A stretch of DNA of 64,000 bases from Clostridium sp. C105KSO13 (GCF_001517425.1 NZ_FBWL01000164.1:1-64000); one strand, 5' to 3'; positions 17,971-28,500 are shown, counted from the stretch's first letter. Translations and numbers: made by a program. The notes: a model not told the origin generated them from the letters alone.

Positions 17971-19241
17971 ATCCGCTCACCTGCCTTTATTAATGTCTCC
18001 CCGCCTGCAAGCACTCCATCATTATAATCATCTGCCGATGTAGCTCCACTGACAGCAGTATTCTTACCAATCTGCACCCCGGCCGGAATAACAGAATTCT
18101 CTCCAATTGTTGCAAGGCCTCCGCTATATACATCCGGCTTCTCTATATTCGGAACTTCACCTCCTGCACCAATTGTCACATTATCCCCTATCTTTGTGTC
18201 TTCTGCAATGATTGCCTTATCAATGACACAGTTCTTTCCTATTGCGACATCTCTCATAAGTATAGAGTCTCTGATAATGCTTCCCTCCCCGATAATCACA
18301 CCGCCGCCCAACACCGAATTATGTACTTCACCATAGATCTCAGATCCATTACTTATAATACATCTGTCAACGATCGCCTTCTCTGAAATGTACTGGGGGG
18401 GAATATTGGCACTGTTGGTGTAGATCTTCCAAAACTCTTCATACAGGTTGAATTCAGGAATAATATCAATCAGCTCCATGTTTGCTTCCCAATAGGAATT
18501 CAGCGTTCCCACATCTTTCCAATATCCATTATATTCGTAAGCGAATAATTTTTCGCCTTTTTCATAGCAATATGGGATAATGTGCTTTCCGAAGTCACAG
18601 TTTGGCTGCTCGGAAAGCTTCATCAGAGCCTCCTTAAGCACAGTCCAGTTAAATATGTACACTCCCATAGAGGCCAGGTTACTGCTCGGATTCTCTGGCT
18701 TCTCCTCAAACTCTTTAACTCTGCTCTCCTCGTCTGTGACGACAATACCAAAACGATTCGCCTCATCCATCGGTACCGGCATGGCCGCAATCGTCACGTC
18801 CGCTTTATTTGCCTTATGGAAATCCAACATTACCTCGTAGTCCATCTTGTAAATATGATCCCCCGAAAGAATCAGTACATAATCAGGATTATAGGTCTCC
18901 ATGTAATTAAGATTCTGGTAAACGGCATTTGCTGTACCTGTATACCATTCGCTGCATGTACTTTTCTCATATGGCGGAAGAATTGTTACGCCTCCTACAT
19001 TCCTGTCCAAGTCCCATGGAATTCCGATTCCGATATGAGTATTCAGCCGCAGCGGCTGGTATTGCGTCAGTACGCCAACAGTGTCCACTCCTGAGTTAAT
19101 ACAGTTGCTAAGCGGAAAATCAATGATGCGGTACTTACCGCCAAAGGCCACCGCAGGCTTGGCCACTTTTGCGGTAAGGACCCCCAATCTGCTGCCTTGC
19201 CCACCTGCTAGCAGCATAGCAATCATCTCTTTCTTAAACAT
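17967..19241 (-). CDS. glgC: Glucose-1-phosphate adenylyltransferase, catalytic subunit GlgC
   Basis: 424 residues. The intact N-terminal loop [20 protein letters not shown] binds ATP and glucose-1-phosphate. Substrate residues in [22 protein letters not shown] and FEEKP are present, and a C-terminal beta-helix follows. It makes ADP-glucose, the committed step of glycogen synthesis. First gene of glgC-glgD-spoVG; the ribosome site GAGGAG is 5 bases before the ATG. The rest of the glycogen genes are not in this window. Confidence 0.96.
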   Translation of the reverse strand: MFKKEMIAMLLAGGQGSRLGVLTAKVAKPAVAFGGKYRIIDFPLSNCINSGVDTVGVLTQYQPLRLNTHIGIGIPWDLDRNVGGVTILPPYEKSTCSEWYTGTANAVYQNLNYMETYNPDYVLILSGDHIYKMDYEVMLDFHKANKADVTIAAMPVPMDEANRFGIVVTDEESRVKEFEEKPENPSSNLASMGVYIFNWTVLKEALMKLSEQPNCDFGKHIIPYCYEKGEKLFAYEYNGYWKDVGTLNSYWEANMELIDIIPEFNLYEEFWKIYTNSANIPPQYISEKAIVDRCIISNGSEIYGEVHNSVLGGGVIIGEGSIIRDSILMRDVAIGKNCVIDKAIIAEDTKIGDNVTIGAGGEVPNIEKPDVYSGGLATIGENSVIPAGVQIGKNTAVSGATSADDYNDGVLAGGETLIKAGERI

Positions 19242-19448
19242 GTCGTCTCCTCACTTCTAGTTGGTTAGATTTATTATAGCATACTTTTCTGTTTTGTGCA
19301 CACTTTTTACAATTTATTAACGTAATATTTTTTCTTTTTATTTGTTTTGCACAAAAAGAACGCCTTTAAAAATTTGATATATATAGTATAATATAAATAA
19401 CGGTTAAAGTTTATGACAAAAGCCTTAAATTTAGGAAGGAACAATTCT
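19242..19448. promoter_or_regulatory. Divergent glgC / murC promoter region
   Basis: On the minus strand an extended -10 box TGCTATAAT (TATAAT at 19278-19273) serves glgC. On the plus strand TATAAT at 19387-19392, with a weak -35, serves murC. Between them the sequence is AT-rich with no gene. Confidence 0.6.
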
Positions 19449-20825
19449 ATGTATAAAATCAATTTTGAAAAACCAATCCATATTCATTTCATAGGTATTG
19501 GAGGCATCAGTATGAGCGGACTTGCAGAAATTTTGCTTGAAGAGAGCTTTACAGTCTCCGGTTCTGACTCCAGAAAATCACCGCTTACCTGCCAGCTCGA
19601 AAAAAAGGGTGCACAGATTTTCTACGGACAGAAAGCCTCCAATATCATAGATGGCATTCAGTGTGTAGTATATACAGCAGCGGTCAACAGGGACAATCCG
19701 GAGCTGATTGAGGCCGTTGCCCAGAAGATTCCTATGCTGACACGTGCTGAACTTTTAGGTCAGCTTATGAAGAACTACGATACGTCTATTGCCGTATCAG
19801 GCACTCATGGTAAGACAACTACAACCTCCATGATTTCTCATATTCTTCTGGCGGGAAACCTTGATCCCACCATATCTGTGGGCGGCATTTTGCAGGCTAT
19901 CGGAGGAAACATACGTGTGGGAAACTCCGAAATCTTTATTACAGAAGCCTGCGAATATACAAACAGCTTTCTGAGCTTCAACCCGAAGATCAGTATCATT
20001 CTTAATATCGAGGAGGACCATCTGGATTTCTTTAAAGATCTAGAAGATATCCGCCAGTCTTTCCGCCAATTTGCATCACTGCTCCCTGCCGACGGTACCC
20101 TCGTTATAAACGCAGACATTCAGGACTATCAGGAAATCTGCCGGGGACTCAGGTGCCATGTCATCACCTACGGCAGCTCTTCTTTGGCCGATTACGGAGC
20201 GGAAAACATCAGTTATGATAAAAAGGGCAGGGTTTCTTTCGATATGATTCGAAGAGGTGAAAAAGCAGAACACGTGGTTCTGTCTGTAACCGGTGACCAC
20301 AATGTATCAAATGCTCTTGCTTCGATTGCTGTAGCAGAACTCTTACATGTTCCTATGGAGACAGTTTCAAAAGGGCTGATTTCTTTTTCGGGAACAGACC
20401 GACGCTTTGAATATAAAGGTACACTAAACGGCATCGCTATCGTTGATGATTATGCGCATCATCCAACGGAAATCGCAGCCACATTGAAAGCTGCACAGCA
20501 TTATCCGCACAACAAACTCTGGTGTGTGTTCCAACCCCATACCTATACTCGGACAAAAGCATTTTTCCGTGAATTTGCTGAATCACTTTCTCATGCAGAC
20601 CATGTAGTACTTGCAGATATTTACGCGGCAAGAGAGACGGATACTTTAGGAATTTCTTCCAAAGATCTGGCCGGAGAAATTCAAAATAAAGGAACAGACT
20701 CGCATTATTTCCCTAGTTTTGAGGAGATTGAAGGTTTCCTCAAAGAGAACTGCAAGCCAGGTGACTTGTTGATAACTATGGGAGCAGGAGATGTTGTAAA
20801 TATCGGAGAAGATCTTTTAAAATAG
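19449..20825 (+). CDS. murC: UDP-N-acetylmuramate--L-alanine ligase
   Basis: 458 residues when started at the ATG at 19449 (MYKINFEKPIHIHFIGIGGI), which has AGGAAGG upstream; the in-frame ATG at 19413 has no ribosome site and would add 12 unconserved residues. The N-terminal Rossmann motif is GIGGISMSGLA, the ATP loop is SGTHGKTTTT, the central EACEY and DDYAHHPTEI motifs are intact, and the C-terminal domain is complete. It adds the first amino acid of the peptidoglycan stem in the cytoplasm. A terminator follows, before the replication cluster. Confidence 0.96.
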   Translation: MYKINFEKPIHIHFIGIGGISMSGLAEILLEESFTVSGSDSRKSPLTCQLEKKGAQIFYGQKASNIIDGIQCVVYTAAVNRDNPELIEAVAQKIPMLTRAELLGQLMKNYDTSIAVSGTHGKTTTTSMISHILLAGNLDPTISVGGILQAIGGNIRVGNSEIFITEACEYTNSFLSFNPKISIILNIEEDHLDFFKDLEDIRQSFRQFASLLPADGTLVINADIQDYQEICRGLRCHVITYGSSSLADYGAENISYDKKGRVSFDMIRRGEKAEHVVLSVTGDHNVSNALASIAVAELLHVPMETVSKGLISFSGTDRRFEYKGTLNGIAIVDDYAHHPTEIAATLKAAQHYPHNKLWCVFQPHTYTRTKAFFREFAESLSHADHVVLADIYAARETDTLGISSKDLAGEIQNKGTDSHYFPSFEEIEGFLKENCKPGDLLITMGAGDVVNIGEDLLK

Positions 20826-20828
20826 AAC

Positions 20829-20860
20829 TTATCCACACTTTCCACACAAGGTTATCTACA
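20829..20860 (+). promoter_or_regulatory. DnaA-box-like cluster upstream of the helicase-loader operon
   Basis: TTATCCACA at 20829-20837 is a perfect consensus DnaA box. CTTTCCACA at 20838-20846 (two changes) and TTATCTACA at 20852-20860 (one change) follow on the same strand. They lie 55-85 bases before the -10 box of the DnaD-domain/helicase-loader operon. Chance occurrence of one 9-mer is possible, but three in 32 bases beside replication genes is suggestive. Confidence 0.6.
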
Positions 20861-20875
20861 AAAAACCTTGTTTTA
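20847..20875 (+). terminator. Terminator after murC
   Basis: CAAGGTT (20847-20853) pairs with AACCTTG (20864-20870), followed by TTTTA. It overlaps the third DnaA-box-like site. Confidence 0.6.
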
Positions 20876-20913
20876 CCTGCTAAAAAAGGCTTTTTACCCG
20901 AGCGATAAGATGC

Positions 20914-20919
20914 TATAAT
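20914..20919 (+). promoter_or_regulatory. -10 box of the DnaD-domain protein/helicase loader/prs operon
   Basis: A perfect TATAAT 35 bases before the first gene; the -35 region (TTTTTA at 17 bases) is weak, so an activator or an extra contact may be needed. Confidence 0.5.
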
Positions 20920-20954
20920 ACCCTTACATATGAGAAGGGTGGAAAAGCATAATC

Positions 20955-22058
20955 ATGAAAACATTAACATTAAAGAATAAATTTCAGACAAATGTCACCT
21001 TAGTTGCCAATGATTTCATTGATAACTATATGATACAGGCAAACGGTGAGTTCGTAAAAGTATACCTGTTCCTTCTGAGGCATCTGGATGATCCTTGTTC
21101 ATCCCTGACAATTCCTATGATTGCAGATTGCCTGAACAATACAGAAAAGGACATCTTAAGAGCCTTCAGATACTGGAAATCTGAAGGGCTTTTAACTCTG
21201 GAAAAGGACGAAGAAGGCAGAATTACCGGAGTCGAACTGGAAAAGGCAGCTTCCATTGCCACGGCAAGGGAGGACGCCCCAGAGGCCACGCCGCCGCCAG
21301 TATCTTCCGCAAATGTTTCTCAAAAGATACAGACAGTCCCCTTAATGCCGGCTGTGGATACTCACACTGCTACTGCTATACCGCTGACTTCCTTTAAAGC
21401 GCAGAAAGAGCTCAAGTCTCTTCTCTTTATCGCGGAGCAGTATTTAGGAAAGACACTGTCTCGAACAGATGTGGATTCCATTACATATTTTTACCAGGAT
21501 CTCAAGATGTCCGCAGATTTAATAGAATATCTGATAGAATCCTGTGTGGAGAACGGGCACAAGAGCATCCATTACATCCAGAAGGTTGCCCTGTCCTGGA
21601 CTGACAGCAACATTACCTCTGTAGAACAGGCCCGTCAGTCTTCGTCTGCATATAATAAGAACTGCTACACCGTTCTGAATGCTTTCGGTATCAAGAACAG
21701 AGGCCCGGCACCTGCGGAGCTTGAATTCATCAAAAAGTGGACAGAAGAGTTTGGGTTTTCCCTGGATATCATACAGGAAGCATGCAGGCGGACCATTGCG
21801 TCCACGCATCAGCCTAGTTTCGAATATGCAGACACTATTCTCACAAAATGGAATGCGGGTCAGGTACATCACCTGCAGGATATTGCTGCCTTGGACGAGG
21901 CTTTCCAGAAAGAAAAGTCTTCTCATAAATCTGTCGGCAGCAAGCAAAAGCCTGTTGCGAAGAATCTTAATAATTTTGAGAGACGAGCCTACGACATGGA
22001 ATCCCTGGAGGAGCAACTATTAAACAGTAATTTAAAGGAGCACAGCTGTGGGACTTAA
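20955..22058 (+). CDS. DnaD-domain replication initiation protein (DnaD/DnaB-like)
   Basis: 367 residues. An N-terminal winged-helix DnaD-like domain (about 1-95: FVKVYLFLLRHLDD, then SLTIPMIADCLNNTEKDILRAFRYWKSEGL) is joined by a Pro/Ala-rich linker to two successive C-terminal DnaD/DnaB helical domains. These lie at about 150-225 (with YFYQDLKMSADLIEYLIESC) and 235-315 (with FIKKWTEEFGFSLDIIQEAC). In Firmicutes such proteins help load the replicative helicase at origins and restarted forks. The next gene, a helicase loader, overlaps its last 11 bases. Duplicate C-terminal domains resemble Bacillus DnaB more than DnaD. Confidence 0.88.
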   Translation: MKTLTLKNKFQTNVTLVANDFIDNYMIQANGEFVKVYLFLLRHLDDPCSSLTIPMIADCLNNTEKDILRAFRYWKSEGLLTLEKDEEGRITGVELEKAASIATAREDAPEATPPPVSSANVSQKIQTVPLMPAVDTHTATAIPLTSFKAQKELKSLLFIAEQYLGKTLSRTDVDSITYFYQDLKMSADLIEYLIESCVENGHKSIHYIQKVALSWTDSNITSVEQARQSSSAYNKNCYTVLNAFGIKNRGPAPAELEFIKKWTEEFGFSLDIIQEACRRTIASTHQPSFEYADTILTKWNAGQVHHLQDIAALDEAFQKEKSSHKSVGSKQKPVAKNLNNFERRAYDMESLEEQLLNSNLKEHSCGT

Positions 22059-23073
22059 AACATCACAATATCAGACTATTATGCGCGGTTACGAGCAAAA
22101 GCAGCTTCATAGCCGCGATATCTTGCGAAGCCGCTATAAAGAAGTCTACAGGAAGCTGCCGGAATTCAAATCTTTAGATGATTCTATCTCTGTTCTCTCC
22201 GTTTCTTTCGGCAAAAAACTGTTGAACGGAGATGAGAAGGCTGTAGATTCTCTGAAAGAGGAACTGACAACTTTAAGAAACCAAAAGCAGGATTTGCTTC
22301 ATTCCGGTGGATTTTCTGCGGATTATCTTGAACCTGTCTATGAATGCAGTGACTGTCATGATACAGGCTATATCGGTAACCAGAAATGCCATTGTTTCAA
22401 GAAATCCGTCATTGGTCTTCTTTACGAGCAGTCTAATCTAAAAGATATTCTCAGACGGGAAAATTTTGAAACATTTTCTCTTGACTACTATTCTGCTAAT
22501 TATGTAGACAGCAGAACGGGGCGGTCTTCTATGCAGGTAATAAAGGACGCCCTCCAGATCTGCCATACTTTTGTTGATACCTTTAAAAGGGATTTTCAGA
22601 ATTTGTTTTTGTATGGGGATGTAGGGGTTGGAAAGACCTTCCTCTCAAATTGCATCGCCAAGGAGCTGATGGATAAGGAATTTTCGGTTCTTTATTTCTC
22701 AGCTTCAAAGTTTTTCTCTATCTTGGCAAAAAATACCTTTGACAAAAGCGATGTTGATGCACAGAATATGTATGAGTACATTTTTGACTGTGATTTATTG
22801 ATTATCGATGATCTTGGAACAGAATTTACCAACACATTCATTGCATCGCAGTTTTTTACCTGTGTCAATGAGCGGCTTCTCAGCCGCAGATCTACCATTA
22901 TATCAACCAATCTTTCACTGGACAGTCTTGCGGACCTGTATACAGAGCGTACATTTTCCAGAATCACAAGTAATTACACTATGCTGAGGCTGATTGGTGA
23001 TGACATTAGAATTAAAAAGAAATTAAAAAACAGGGAGGAACAATCATGTTACACCGCACAGAAAGAACTCTAG
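22048..23073 (+). CDS. DnaC/DnaI-like helicase loader ATPase
   Basis: 341 residues, GTG start with AAAGGAG upstream, overlapping the previous gene by 11 bases. The N-terminal helical part is followed by a cysteine motif, CSDCHDTGYIGNQKCHCFKK, about residues 110-129, of the zinc-binding kind seen in DnaI. The AAA+ domain follows: Walker A GDVGVGKT, Walker B LLIIDDLGTEF, and sensor region STNLSL. It should load the hexameric DnaB/DnaC helicase onto DNA. It overlaps prs by 28 bases. An IstB-type transposition ATPase is the other family with this fold, but no transposase is nearby and the zinc motif supports a loader. Confidence 0.9.
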   Translation: MGLKTSQYQTIMRGYEQKQLHSRDILRSRYKEVYRKLPEFKSLDDSISVLSVSFGKKLLNGDEKAVDSLKEELTTLRNQKQDLLHSGGFSADYLEPVYECSDCHDTGYIGNQKCHCFKKSVIGLLYEQSNLKDILRRENFETFSLDYYSANYVDSRTGRSSMQVIKDALQICHTFVDTFKRDFQNLFLYGDVGVGKTFLSNCIAKELMDKEFSVLYFSASKFFSILAKNTFDKSDVDAQNMYEYIFDCDLLIIDDLGTEFTNTFIASQFFTCVNERLLSRRSTIISTNLSLDSLADLYTERTFSRITSNYTMLRLIGDDIRIKKKLKNREEQSCYTAQKEL

Positions 23074-24230
23074 AAAATATTCCGGTAGGCGCCTTGGGCC
23101 TGATTCCAGTTGTAGGATGTGAGGAGCTTGGCAGCAAGGTCAACGACTACCTGGTAAAGTGGAGAAAAGAAAGTGCACATGAACACAAAGACGATGTGGC
23201 GTTCTCTGGTTATGAGAGAGAAACCTATATTATAGATGCCAAGGTTCCAAGATTCGGCTCAGGGGAAGCAAAAGGTATTATCAATGAATCCGTGCGCGGA
23301 AAAGATATTTACCTTATGGTTGATGTATGCAACTATAATGTCTCCTATTCCCTTACCGGCAATGCAAACCATATGTCCCCGGATGATCATTTCCAGAATC
23401 TGAAGCGAGTGATTGCGGCTATAGGGGGAAAGTGCCGTCGGATCAATGTCATTATGCCCTTCCTGTATGAGAGCCGCCAGCACAAGAGAAACGGCAGGGA
23501 ATCCCTGGACTGTGCTCTTGCCCTTCAGGAGCTGGTACGCATGGGTGCGGATAACATTATTACCTTTGACGCACACGACCCCAGGGTGCAGAATGCAATC
23601 CCCTTAAACGGCTTTGAGACGGTTCCATCCACCTATCAGTTTATCAAAGGACTGCTCCGCCATGTAAAAGATTTACAGCTGGACTGTGAGCATATGATGG
23701 TAATCAGCCCCGATGAGGGTGGCACAAACCGGGCAATTTATCTTGCCAATGTTTTGGGTCTTGACATGGGCATGTTCTACAAACGCCGGGATTATACAAA
23801 GATTGTAAACGGGCGCAATCCGATTGTTGCCCACGAATTTCTTGGCAGTCCAGTGGAGGGCAAGGATGTCATTATTATTGACGATATGATTTCATCCGGT
23901 GACAGCATTATTGAAGTAGCAGCCGAATTAAAGCGCCGTAAAGCAAAGAGGATATTTGCTGCTTCAACTTTTGGATTGTTTACAAATGGGATGGACAAGT
24001 TTGATAAGGCTTATGAAGAAGGAGTCCTTACAGGGGTACTGGCGACAAACCTGATCTACCAGTCGCCGGCTCTTCTTTCCAAGCCATACTACATCAGCTG
24101 CGATATGAGCAAGTACATTGCTCTGCTGATTGATACGCTGAACCATGATGGTTCGATCAGCACACTGCTAAGCCCAAGTGAGCGAATCCAGAACGTATTG
24201 CAGAAATATAAGAACGGAATGGAAATATAA
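23046..24230 (+). CDS. prs: Ribose-phosphate pyrophosphokinase
   Basis: 394 residues, longer than the roughly 315-residue classic enzyme, with an extended N-terminus (VGALGLIPVVGCEELGSKVN). PRPP synthase motifs: FLYESRQHKRNGRESLDCAL in the ATP region, DAHDPRVQNAIP (the Mg-binding DxHxxxxQ loop), and the PRPP loop DVIIIDDMISSGDS. It makes PRPP for nucleotides, histidine and tryptophan. The ATG follows AGGGAGGAACAATC and lies within the loader gene, so translation is coupled to replication genes. A strong terminator follows. Confidence 0.95.
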   Translation: MLHRTERTLENIPVGALGLIPVVGCEELGSKVNDYLVKWRKESAHEHKDDVAFSGYERETYIIDAKVPRFGSGEAKGIINESVRGKDIYLMVDVCNYNVSYSLTGNANHMSPDDHFQNLKRVIAAIGGKCRRINVIMPFLYESRQHKRNGRESLDCALALQELVRMGADNIITFDAHDPRVQNAIPLNGFETVPSTYQFIKGLLRHVKDLQLDCEHMMVISPDEGGTNRAIYLANVLGLDMGMFYKRRDYTKIVNGRNPIVAHEFLGSPVEGKDVIIIDDMISSGDSIIEVAAELKRRKAKRIFAASTFGLFTNGMDKFDKAYEEGVLTGVLATNLIYQSPALLSKPYYISCDMSKYIALLIDTLNHDGSISTLLSPSERIQNVLQKYKNGMEI

Positions 24231-24251
24231 AAAGAAATTGGTCTTTAAAAA

Positions 24252-24297
24252 ACGAGACAGGAACTTACCAATCGGCAGGTTCCTGTCCCGTTTTTTT
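24252..24297. terminator. Strong bidirectional terminator between prs and the M24 peptidase gene
   Basis: GACAGGAAC (24256-24264) pairs with GTTCCTGTC (24279-24287), extended by ACG/CGT with one mismatch and followed by seven Ts on the plus strand and six Ts on the minus strand. Confidence 0.9.
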
Positions 24298-24311
24298 GAC
24301 ATACAAGATAA

Positions 24312-25400
24312 TTAAGCCTCTTCCGGCACAACAATCAGATCTTTAGTGAAGTGATTTAAAACTTCGCATCCATCTTCTGTTATGAGCACAAGGTCTTCAA
24401 TACGAACACCGATTCCCTCGTCAGAAAGGTAAATTCCCGGTTCTACAGAGAAACACTGTCCGGGTTTAATAATATCTGTGTTTACAGAAGATACATCGCC
24501 AAACTCATGATCCTCCAACCCTATTGAGTGTCCTGTTCTGTGAGTGAAGTATTCTCCAAATCCCTTTTCTGTGATATAGTCACGTGCAGCGGCGTCAACA
24601 TCGCACATCCTGTTTCCAGGTTTTGCAGCTGCTATTCCCCTTCTATTCGCTTCTACAACGATATCATAGATCTCCCTTGCTCTGTCAGACACTTCTCCGA
24701 TAAATACGGTTCTGGTCAAATCTGATGCATAGTGGTCTTTAAAGCCTCCGATATCAAGAATTACACAGTCTCCACGTTTTCCCTTGGAATCATCCGTAAC
24801 ATGGTGAGGATCTGCAGCGCCTTTGGCATATGCAGTGATCGGATCAAAAGATACATCCTCGCATCCCAGATCTTTATATATCTCACGGATTTTTGCATTC
24901 AGCTCTTTTTCAGTAAGTCCTTTTGCTACCCATGGAATCAATCTCTCTACCGCAATATCATTCAGTCTGGAAGATTCCCGCATCAGTGCCTGTTCTTTCT
25001 CATCCTTAATCATTCTGATGTAGTCTATAATCATAGAGCCATTTAAGAACTTGCTTCCGGCACCCAGCTCCTGTAGTCTGAGTAAAAATCTAGCCGGCCA
25101 GATTTTATCGATACCGATGGGTTTATCTTTTTCTACAAATTTAGAAAGAATCTCAACACCATCCTGTACGTCGTTATAATATACCAGATCCACTCCAAGA
25201 TCCTTCTCCTGTGGGAATAGCTCATTAATCATCAGCTTATGATTTCCATTCACATTTAAGTAGAGTGCCAGCAGCCTCTCTCCTGGAATAATCATCTTTC
25301 CTGTGAGCCAGAAAATAGTCAGGGGATCCGCAATAATCATCTGCGGCATATCCTGCTCCTTCATCGCATCCAGTATTCTGTTCAATTTTCCTGTGTCCAT
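24312..25400 (-). CDS. Xaa-Pro aminopeptidase/dipeptidase (family M24)
   Basis: 362 residues from the ATG at 25400 (MDTGKLNRILDAMKE), seven bases after GGAGG. An N-terminal creatinase-like domain is followed by the pita-bread peptidase domain with metal ligands Asp (DIGGFKDHYASDLTRT, two Asp), His in HRTGHSIGLEDHE, Glu in SVEPGIYL and Glu in GVRIEDLV. It removes or splits residues next to proline in the cytoplasm. A monocistronic unit between terminators. Exact type (aminopeptidase P or prolidase) cannot be told from sequence reading. Confidence 0.9.
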   Translation of the reverse strand: MDTGKLNRILDAMKEQDMPQMIIADPLTIFWLTGKMIIPGERLLALYLNVNGNHKLMINELFPQEKDLGVDLVYYNDVQDGVEILSKFVEKDKPIGIDKIWPARFLLRLQELGAGSKFLNGSMIIDYIRMIKDEKEQALMRESSRLNDIAVERLIPWVAKGLTEKELNAKIREIYKDLGCEDVSFDPITAYAKGAADPHHVTDDSKGKRGDCVILDIGGFKDHYASDLTRTVFIGEVSDRAREIYDIVVEANRRGIAAAKPGNRMCDVDAAARDYITEKGFGEYFTHRTGHSIGLEDHEFGDVSSVNTDIIKPGQCFSVEPGIYLSDEGIGVRIEDLVLITEDGCEVLNHFTKDLIVVPEEA

Positions 25401-25522
25401 CAATACTCCTCCTTCTTTGACATCCCATGTGCAAATTTTATAAACATACCATAGTAATTGTAAGACTATTTATGTGAAGTGTCAATCCATTTTGGGAATA
25501 AAGAATAAGCATTCTATTATAC

Positions 25523-25575
25523 AAACAGACCCTGCAAGAATCTGCCTCGCCGGCAGTTTCTTACAAAGTCTGTTT
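25523..25575 (-). terminator. Terminator after rpoC
   Basis: AAACAGAC (25575-25568 on the minus strand) pairs with GTCTGTTT (25530-25523), enclosing an inner CTGCC/GGCAG stem; TGTATAAT follows. It begins five bases after the rpoC stop. The T-run is poor, so efficiency may be partial. Confidence 0.65.
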
Positions 25576-25579
25576 TGTT

Positions 25580-28500
25580 TTATTCTTCTGTAGAAACAAG
25601 TTCTTCTGTTGATGCTACACTCTGTTCTTCTGTCTGTTCTTCATTCGGTTTTGTTTCATCCAAATCCACTTCTTCGTCAAAGTCGATTTCATCGTCTTCC
25701 GCAAGTTCGGTGTTTAGTTTTACATCCCGGTACCGTTTCATACCTGTACCTGCAGGAATATGTTTACCAATAATAACATTTTCCTTAAGACCTACCAGAT
25801 GATCCACCTTTCCTTTGATTGCAGCTTCCGTGAGCACTTTAGTGGTCTCCTGGAAGGAAGCTGCTGACAAGAATGAATCTGTTGCAAGAGATGCTTTCGT
25901 GATACCCAGCATAATCTGCTCGCCTGTTGCAGGCTCTTTTCCCTCTGCCTCAAGCTGTTCGTTGACCTCGGAAAATTCCAGTACATCCACCATAGTTCCC
26001 GGCAGGAATTCAGAATCTCCCCTTTCCTCAACCCGGACTTTCTTAAGCATTTGACGGACAATAACCTCAATATGCTTATCGTTGATTTCAACACCCTGCA
26101 GACGATATACTCGCTGCACTTCCTGAATCATGTAATCCTGAGCAGCACGAAGTCCTTTAATCTTCAGGATATCGTGAGGATTCACGCTTCCTTCTGTCAG
26201 TTCATCACCGGCCTCCAGATGCGCTCCGTCCTGTACCTTAATGCGGGAACCATAAGGAATCAAGTAAGCTTTAGACTCTCCTGTCTCATCATTTGATACA
26301 ATAATTTCGCGTTTCTTCTTTGTATCACTGATTGTTGCAGTACCTGCAAATTCGGTAATAATAGCAAGACCTTTTGGTTTTCTCGCCTCAAAAAGTTCTT
26401 CGACACGAGGAAGTCCCTGTGTGATATCATCGCCGGCAACACCGCCTGTATGGAAAGTACGCATGGTTAGCTGTGTACCGGGTTCACCGATAGACTGTGC
26501 CGCAATAATACCGACAGCCTCACCAACCTGAACAGCCTCACCGGTTGCCATATTGGCCCCATAGCACTTGGAGCATACACCGTTCTTGCACTTACACGTC
26601 AGCATAGTACGAATTCTTACCTTTTCAGGCGTTTTGCCCTTTTCATCCACACCTTTTTTCATAATCAGCTCTGCACGTCTTGGCGTGATCATATGGTTTG
26701 CTTTCACAAGCACCTGGCCATCTTTATCTTTGATATCTTCCCCCAGGAAACGTCCTGTAATTCGTTCCTGAAGGCTTTCAATTTCTTCATTGCCGTCCAT
26801 GAATGCCTTAACATACATTCCCGGAATTTCTTTTCCCTCTTCCTGGCAGTCACTGTCATGGATAATCAGCTCCTGTGAAACATCAACCAGACGCCTGGTC
26901 AGGTATCCTGAATCGGCTGTACGAAGAGCTGTATCGGAAAGTCCCTTACGTGCTCCGTGGGCCGACATGAAATACTCCAGTACGTCCAGACCTTCACGGA
27001 AGTTGGACTTAATAGGCAGCTCAATCGTACGTCCGGTAGTGTCAGCCATCAGACCACGCATGCCGGCAAGCTGTTTAATCTGCTTATCAGAACCACGGGC
27101 TCCGGAATCTGCCATCATAAAGATATTATTGTATTCATCCAGGCCTGAAAGCAGTGCCTCTGTAAGCTTATCGTCAGTTACTTTCCAGGTCTCAACAACC
27201 TCTTTATACCGCTCTTCTTCCGTGATCAAACCGCGCTTGTAGTTCTTTGTAATCTTATCTACTGTATTCTGAGCATCTTCAATCATCTGCGGTTTCTCGG
27301 GCGGCACAGTCATGTCGGAGATTGATACTGTCATGGCTGCCTTTGTTGAATATTTGTAACCGATAGCTTTTACATTATCCAGCACTTCCGCCGTCTGTGT
27401 TGCTCCGTGGGTGTTAATCACCCTCTCCAGAATCTGTTTTAACTGCTTCTTAGCCACAAGGAAATCTATTTCCAGCAAAAGAGCATTCTCTTCCTTCTCC
27501 CGGTCTACAAATCCAAGATCCTGAGGGATAATCTCATTGAACAAAAGTCTTCCCAGTGTGGCATCAATAACCCCTGTTTTTTCACTGCCATCCGGCATAG
27601 TTTTTGACACACGAACCTTAATCATGGAGTGAAGGGTAATATATCCGTTCTCATAGGCGAGAATTGCCTCATTAATATTCTTAAAGAACATTCCCTCACC
27701 CTTTGATCCCGGTCTTAACTGTGTCAGATAATAGATACCGAGTACCATATCCTGTGAAGGGACGGCAACCGGACCACCATCAGATGGTTTCAGCAGATTG
27801 TTCGGTGAAAGCAGCAAAAATCTGCACTCTGCCTGAGCCTCTACAGACAGCGGCACGTGGACAGCCATCTGGTCCCCGTCAAAATCGGCATTATATGCGG
27901 TACATACCAGGGGATGCAGCTTGATAGCTTTCCCCTCTACAAGGATAGGTTCAAAGGCCTGAATACCCAGTCTGTGCAGTGTAGGAGCCCGGTTTAGCAT
28001 AACCGGGTGTTCCTTGATTACTTCTTCAAGTACATCCCATACCTCAGGTTGAAGCCTCTCTACCATTTTCTTTGCATTTTTAATATTGTGAGCTGTGCCG
28101 TTTGCTACCAGTTCTTTCATAACAAAGGGTTTAAACAGCTCAATTGCCATCTCTTTTGGCAGACCGCACTGATAAATTTTCAGCTCCGGCCCGACCACGA
28201 TAACAGAACGCCCTGAATAATCGACACGTTTTCCAAGCAGATTCTGACGGAAACGTCCGGACTTTCCTTTCAGCATGTCGGAAAGAGACTTCAATGCTCT
28301 GTTTCCCGGTCCTGTTACCGGACGGCCGCGGCGCCCATTGTCAATCAGGGCGTCTACAGCCTCCTGCAGCATACGCTTTTCATTGCGGACAATAATATCC
28401 GGCGCACCCAGTTCCAGCAATCTCTTGAGGCGGTTGTTTCTATTGATAATTCTTCTGTATAAATCATTTAGGTCGGATGTCGCAAACCGCCCGCCATCTA

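Noticed and set aside
20829..20860. Chromosomal origin of replication
   Set aside because: The site lacks an adjacent dnaA-dnaN pair and a clear unwinding element; the boxes look like a promoter feature.
22048..23073. IstB transposition protein
   Set aside because: No transposase or inverted repeats nearby, and the zinc motif and operon fit a helicase loader.
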